In this document: one piece after another, positions 61,511 to 64,000 of the stretch
Layout of the letters: each line of letters begins with the position of its first letter
How positions within the stretch are numbered: the first letter of the stretch is position 1
Assembly: GCF_025562755.1 (NCBI RefSeq)
Contig: NZ_CP103300.1
Coordinates: 6,326,501-6,390,500 of the forward strand
Direction of reading: 5' to 3'
Length of the DNA stretch: 64,000 bases
DNA from: Endozoicomonas euniceicola
Lineage (GTDB): Bacteria; Pseudomonadota; Gammaproteobacteria; Pseudomonadales; Endozoicomonadaceae
The notes under the pieces: model-generated
The model's input: only the letters and a program-made list of their open reading frames with translations
The model's database searches: none
What the model was told of the DNA's origin: nothing
Position numbers and translations under genes: made by a program

Positions 61511-62907
61511 AATGAGCTTAATATCGATTCAAATTCGGCTTGAGTTAATTCCGGATTGCGCCTGAATCCCGTTTTTTTAAACATCCATAAAACACTCCTC
61601 AGACCAGACTCATCATCAATACGTCCCTGCAATCGATTCCAAAGCGGCTTGAGTTGCTTTCGAATCGCGTCTGAATCCATTATATTTGCAGCACCGTAGG
61701 CATAAGCAAGATAGGTTTTATTAACCGTGCCAAGGTATGAGTACTTTTCATACAGCTTCCGCCTGTAGAGCGAGCGCCTATCCTCCTCTCTACTCAAACG
61801 CTCCCAGTTAAATTTATTCCTAAAATAGCCTGCCCTTTTTATTGCTCGATTAACTCGCCTGGTGTAATTAGACAGGCTTGAAGACCTGAGCAAAACACTC
61901 TGCCCATCAAAGAGAAAACCTAAAAACTGCAGAGGTTTTTCAGATTTAAGACCGCCATCCACCGGTAAAAAATGACGAACCTCTTCTTTTTTGCTGTTTA
62001 TATTCAGGCGCAACCGGGCAATTTCCTGTACAGCCAAAGCATGGATATGCTTTTCTTCTTTTGGTGGGACGATAAACAGCATATCATCGCAATAACGGAA
62101 ATAATGACCACCAAAGGACTTTACGGCATTAGCCATAACACGATCAAAATCCATAAGGTAAATATTGGATAATAACCCGCTTATCGTAGCTCCCTGCGGC
62201 AACCCTTTATAACCTTTATGAGTTTGAATCAGCTTCTCACCCCTTACTCGCTTGCGAAACTCTTCACTGCTGCACAACCGATAAGGTCGGTCTTTTCGAG
62301 GCTTGTATGGGTGAATATCAAGACATTGGTAAAGTTTTTTCCTGTCAACATAAGAGTAACGGGTAATGGACTTATAGACAGCGTAATGGTCAGCGGGTAA
62401 TTGATCTACTTCTAATAACTGACACCACTTATCTTTTAAAACACCGTGGTCAATGTTGTCAAAGAAACCCTTAATATCCAGTCCAATAGCAACACACTCA
62501 CCCATCCCCCGGATAGTATCAAATGCCTCTTTGGCCAGGAGGACGTTATTTTTTCCGGTTTTACGAAAAGCCTGGACAGCGTTACCAAGACCGTCTCTGG
62601 CAATCATGCGCTCATAACGCTCGCCCAGAAGGTGATTGTAGAAGCTGTATACTGCGCTATCCCTGTGAGACGCATAAGATATGGTTCGTACCTTGGGGTT
62701 CTTGACCAACTTACCCGTTTTGGCATCTCGCTTAACGCGATTTATTGTTTTCTCATACTTAAGAAATGGGTAAAAACTGTGCTTGCTTACCCTCTCCGGT
62801 GAACACGCCAGTGATGCGGCAACGTCTTCGTTGACTGGCAAATCAAAGTGCAGGTAAGTTCGTTTCGTAAAATGAAACTGATTTGAATTATTTGGGGGAA
62901 TGGACAT
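61507..62907 (-). CDS. DRT2/UG2-like defence reverse transcriptase
   Basis: A 466-aa RT from the ATG at 62907 (MSIPPNNSNQFHFTKRTYLH), chosen because defence RTs of this group begin at the FxKRTYLHFD-like segment; a longer frame to 62979 exists. RT motifs: RTISYASHRDSAVYSFYNHL, IGLDIKGFFDNIDH (A, catalytic Asp), KGLPQGATISGLLSNIYL (B), FRYCDDMLFIV (C, YCDD), FLGFLFDG. Known DRT2 enzymes copy a neighbouring ncRNA into concatenated cDNA. No intron or retron partner protein is seen. Confidence 0.83.
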   Translation of the reverse strand: MSIPPNNSNQFHFTKRTYLHFDLPVNEDVAASLACSPERVSKHSFYPFLKYEKTINRVKRDAKTGKLVKNPKVRTISYASHRDSAVYSFYNHLLGERYERMIARDGLGNAVQAFRKTGKNNVLLAKEAFDTIRGMGECVAIGLDIKGFFDNIDHGVLKDKWCQLLEVDQLPADHYAVYKSITRYSYVDRKKLYQCLDIHPYKPRKDRPYRLCSSEEFRKRVRGEKLIQTHKGYKGLPQGATISGLLSNIYLMDFDRVMANAVKSFGGHYFRYCDDMLFIVPPKEEKHIHALAVQEIARLRLNINSKKEEVRHFLPVDGGLKSEKPLQFLGFLFDGQSVLLRSSSLSNYTRRVNRAIKRAGYFRNKFNWERLSREEDRRSLYRRKLYEKYSYLGTVNKTYLAYAYGAANIMDSDAIRKQLKPLWNRLQGRIDDESGLRSVLWMFKKTGFRRNPELTQAEFESILSSL

Positions 62908-63159
62908 TGAAGAAAAATCAACCAACCTGAAAGAAAAGATCCGGCCGAGAAAGAAAGGATCGCGACTCTCCCATGACATGTCTTGCTACATTACATGCAT
63001 TTCTTTCCGGCCTGGCTCTTAATCATCTGGCGGATCAGCTTAACAGTAGCAGCTGCATAAGCCGTTCCACACGCGCCGCAAGTTTATGATTAATATGCTC
63101 TCCAAGGCATCAGATTGAATTCATCTATATGCCAATGGCACTGACTTAAGACTTAATTA
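62908..63159 (-). ncRNA. Candidate template ncRNA region of the DRT2-like system
   Basis: About 250 bp lie between the RT start and the ISKra4 end, the expected place of the DRT2 ncRNA. A long stem is visible: GGCCGGAAAGAAA (63000-63012, minus) pairs with TTTCTTTCTCGGCC (62943-62956) around a 43-nt loop, with one bulge. The ncRNA ends cannot be set from sequence alone; IS insertion may have trimmed it. Confidence 0.45.
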
Positions 63160-64000
63160 GGACTTACGCATTGATGGCACCTGCAAATTTTGGTAGCAGG
63201 TCATCTTTGTCCTTTGCAAAAATCTTAATGAAGGCACCAACCACTTCTTTAAACAGCTTAGGGTGCGGTTCATTTGCTACGACGAAGCCCTATTCACCAC
63301 CAACTCACCGTAATTTCGTTTCTTAGAACACGAATGGTGATATGACCAGTATTCATCCCAGTCTCCACTGGAGTTTATTGAGCGAAGCTTCAGAATGGCT
63401 TCCGCGCCTTGCAGGCTCCATCGTGCGCCTGTTATATCAAGACGGTCATTTATCAAATGTCGGCAAGCGCCTTCAATCACTCCGCTGGCAATAGGAAAGC
63501 CTGAGCGCAGCGCCTTATCGTAGCAAAGCCGGTCTCTGTTTTTTTGCAGATAGCCAGCACATTTATCAATAGCTTCCCGATTCTTCAATTTTCGTTTCGT
63601 GGCACTTTGCTTTATGCCCCTGGCTACCCAGCCCGACTGCCCATGAAGAATTTTCAGTGCTTGCTGCTCAACCCATTTCTCAATAGATTTATCACCTTTA
63701 TCATGCAGACAATGAGCGGCTTTCCACAGATATTCCAGCACATGAATGAAATCCATTACGATGCTGGTTTTGACCTGTTTTCTGCGGGCGACTCTTTCAA
63801 TCATTTTCAGTTGATGCGGATGCCCATCGACCACGACAACCCATTGTCGTTTTCGTTCCGGGTCACGCTTGAGAGCCTCATCAAAGGCTTCTTCGATGAC
63901 TGTTTCTCCGTCCCTCTCAACACTGGCCCAAACCCTCTTGTTGCGTATTGGAGGTCGAAATTTGACGACATTGTCCGCTTTCTTTTCAGAGTTCATGATG
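63160..64000 (-). mobile_element. ISKra4-family insertion sequence, cut by window end
   Basis: The left end is placed at GGACTTACGCA (63160), a terminal motif common in such elements; the other end is outside the window, so neither inverted repeats nor target duplication can be tested. Between the motif and the transposase stop lies a short open frame (GFVVANEPHPKLFKEVVGAF ...) of unknown meaning. Confidence 0.65.
63277..64000 (-). CDS. ISKra4-family transposase, C-terminal part
   Basis: At least 239 residues; the frame continues past the window, so the Met at 63996 is probably internal. Landmarks: WVVVVDGHPHQLKMIERVAR (Asp), SIVMDFIHVLEYLWKAAHCL (Asp), and GFPIASGVIEGACRHLINDR LDITGARWSLQGAEAILKLR with the catalytic Glu. 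This is the ISKra4 signature. Confidence 0.88.
   Translation of the reverse strand, partial: IMNSEKKADNVVKFRPPIRNKRVWASVERDGETVIEEAFDEALKRDPERKRQWVVVVDGHPHQLKMIERVARRKQVKTSIVMDFIHVLEYLWKAAHCLHDKGDKSIEKWVEQQALKILHGQSGWVARGIKQSATKRKLKNREAIDKCAGYLQKNRDRLCYDKALRSGFPIASGVIEGACRHLINDRLDITGARWSLQGAEAILKLRSINSSGDWDEYWSYHHSCSKKRNYGELVVNRASS

Noticed and set aside
61507..62979. Group II intron or retron identity for the reverse transcriptase
   Set aside because: No maturase or HNH domain, no intron domains V/VI, and the motifs (YASHRDS, YCDD context) fit UG2/DRT2 instead.

Overview
The window looks like part of the accessory genome of a marine gammaproteobacterium. The style of the transposases (IS1634, IS66, ISKra4 and IS1380 families) and of the phage proteins suggests an Endozoicomonas-like genome; that genus is an inference from gene flavour, not shown by any marker gene here. 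No rRNA or tRNA gene was recognised.

Layout. (1) 1-3480: host/accessory genes. The end of a type I restriction specificity subunit (HsdS) is followed by an HrgA-like HARE-HTH/nuclease protein, an unknown gene, a GIY-YIG protein, a resolvase-like protein that seems to lack catalytic residues, and a decayed second copy of a phage tail-end gene. (2) 3484-46438: a lambda-like siphophage prophage. Minus-strand late genes run from right to left in lambda order: lysis, ParB/Dcm/methyltransferase, terminase small and large (Nu1, A), W, portal B, protease C, decoration D, capsid E, FII, Z, U, tail tube V, tape measure, then non-lambda tail genes. The early half holds a Q-like candidate, RuvC, primase-helicase, Cro-like and CI-like regulators, a plus-strand recombination operon (Sak4-like ATPase, DUF669, Cas4/RecB-like nuclease, SF2 helicase), a PrtN-like protein and a tyrosine integrase. 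The capsid gene is split by an IS1380-family element with a 5-bp target duplication, so the prophage is probably defective. (3) 31481-35606: inside the prophage, between the Q-like gene and the lysis genes, sits an integron-type gene-cassette array without an integrase. It carries five plus-strand genes: two lipoproteins, a P-loop ATPase, a possible PD-(D/E)XK protein and an unknown.

(4) 46439-51900: a small-gene and IS hotspot. An IS66 element (8-bp duplication) splits a small gene, and an IS1634 element (6-bp duplication) lies next to a good LexA/SOS box. (5) 51906-61296: a tight five-gene operon: DrmA-like DISARM helicase, DrmB-like DUF1998 protein, SF1 helicase, a 522-aa protein of unknown family, and a NERD-nuclease/SF1-helicase fusion. 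It lacks the DISARM phospholipase-D gene drmC and any methyltransferase, so it is a candidate variant or new anti-phage system. (6) 61507-63159: convergent to that operon, a DRT2/UG2-like reverse transcriptase with a structured 5' region that is the expected place for its template ncRNA. (7) 63160-64000: an ISKra4-family element running off the window.

Working together: the right-hand third is a defence island (DrmAB-type helicase operon plus reverse transcriptase), and the left edge is a restriction locus. The prophage between them carries its own modification and nuclease genes plus a captured set of integron cassettes.
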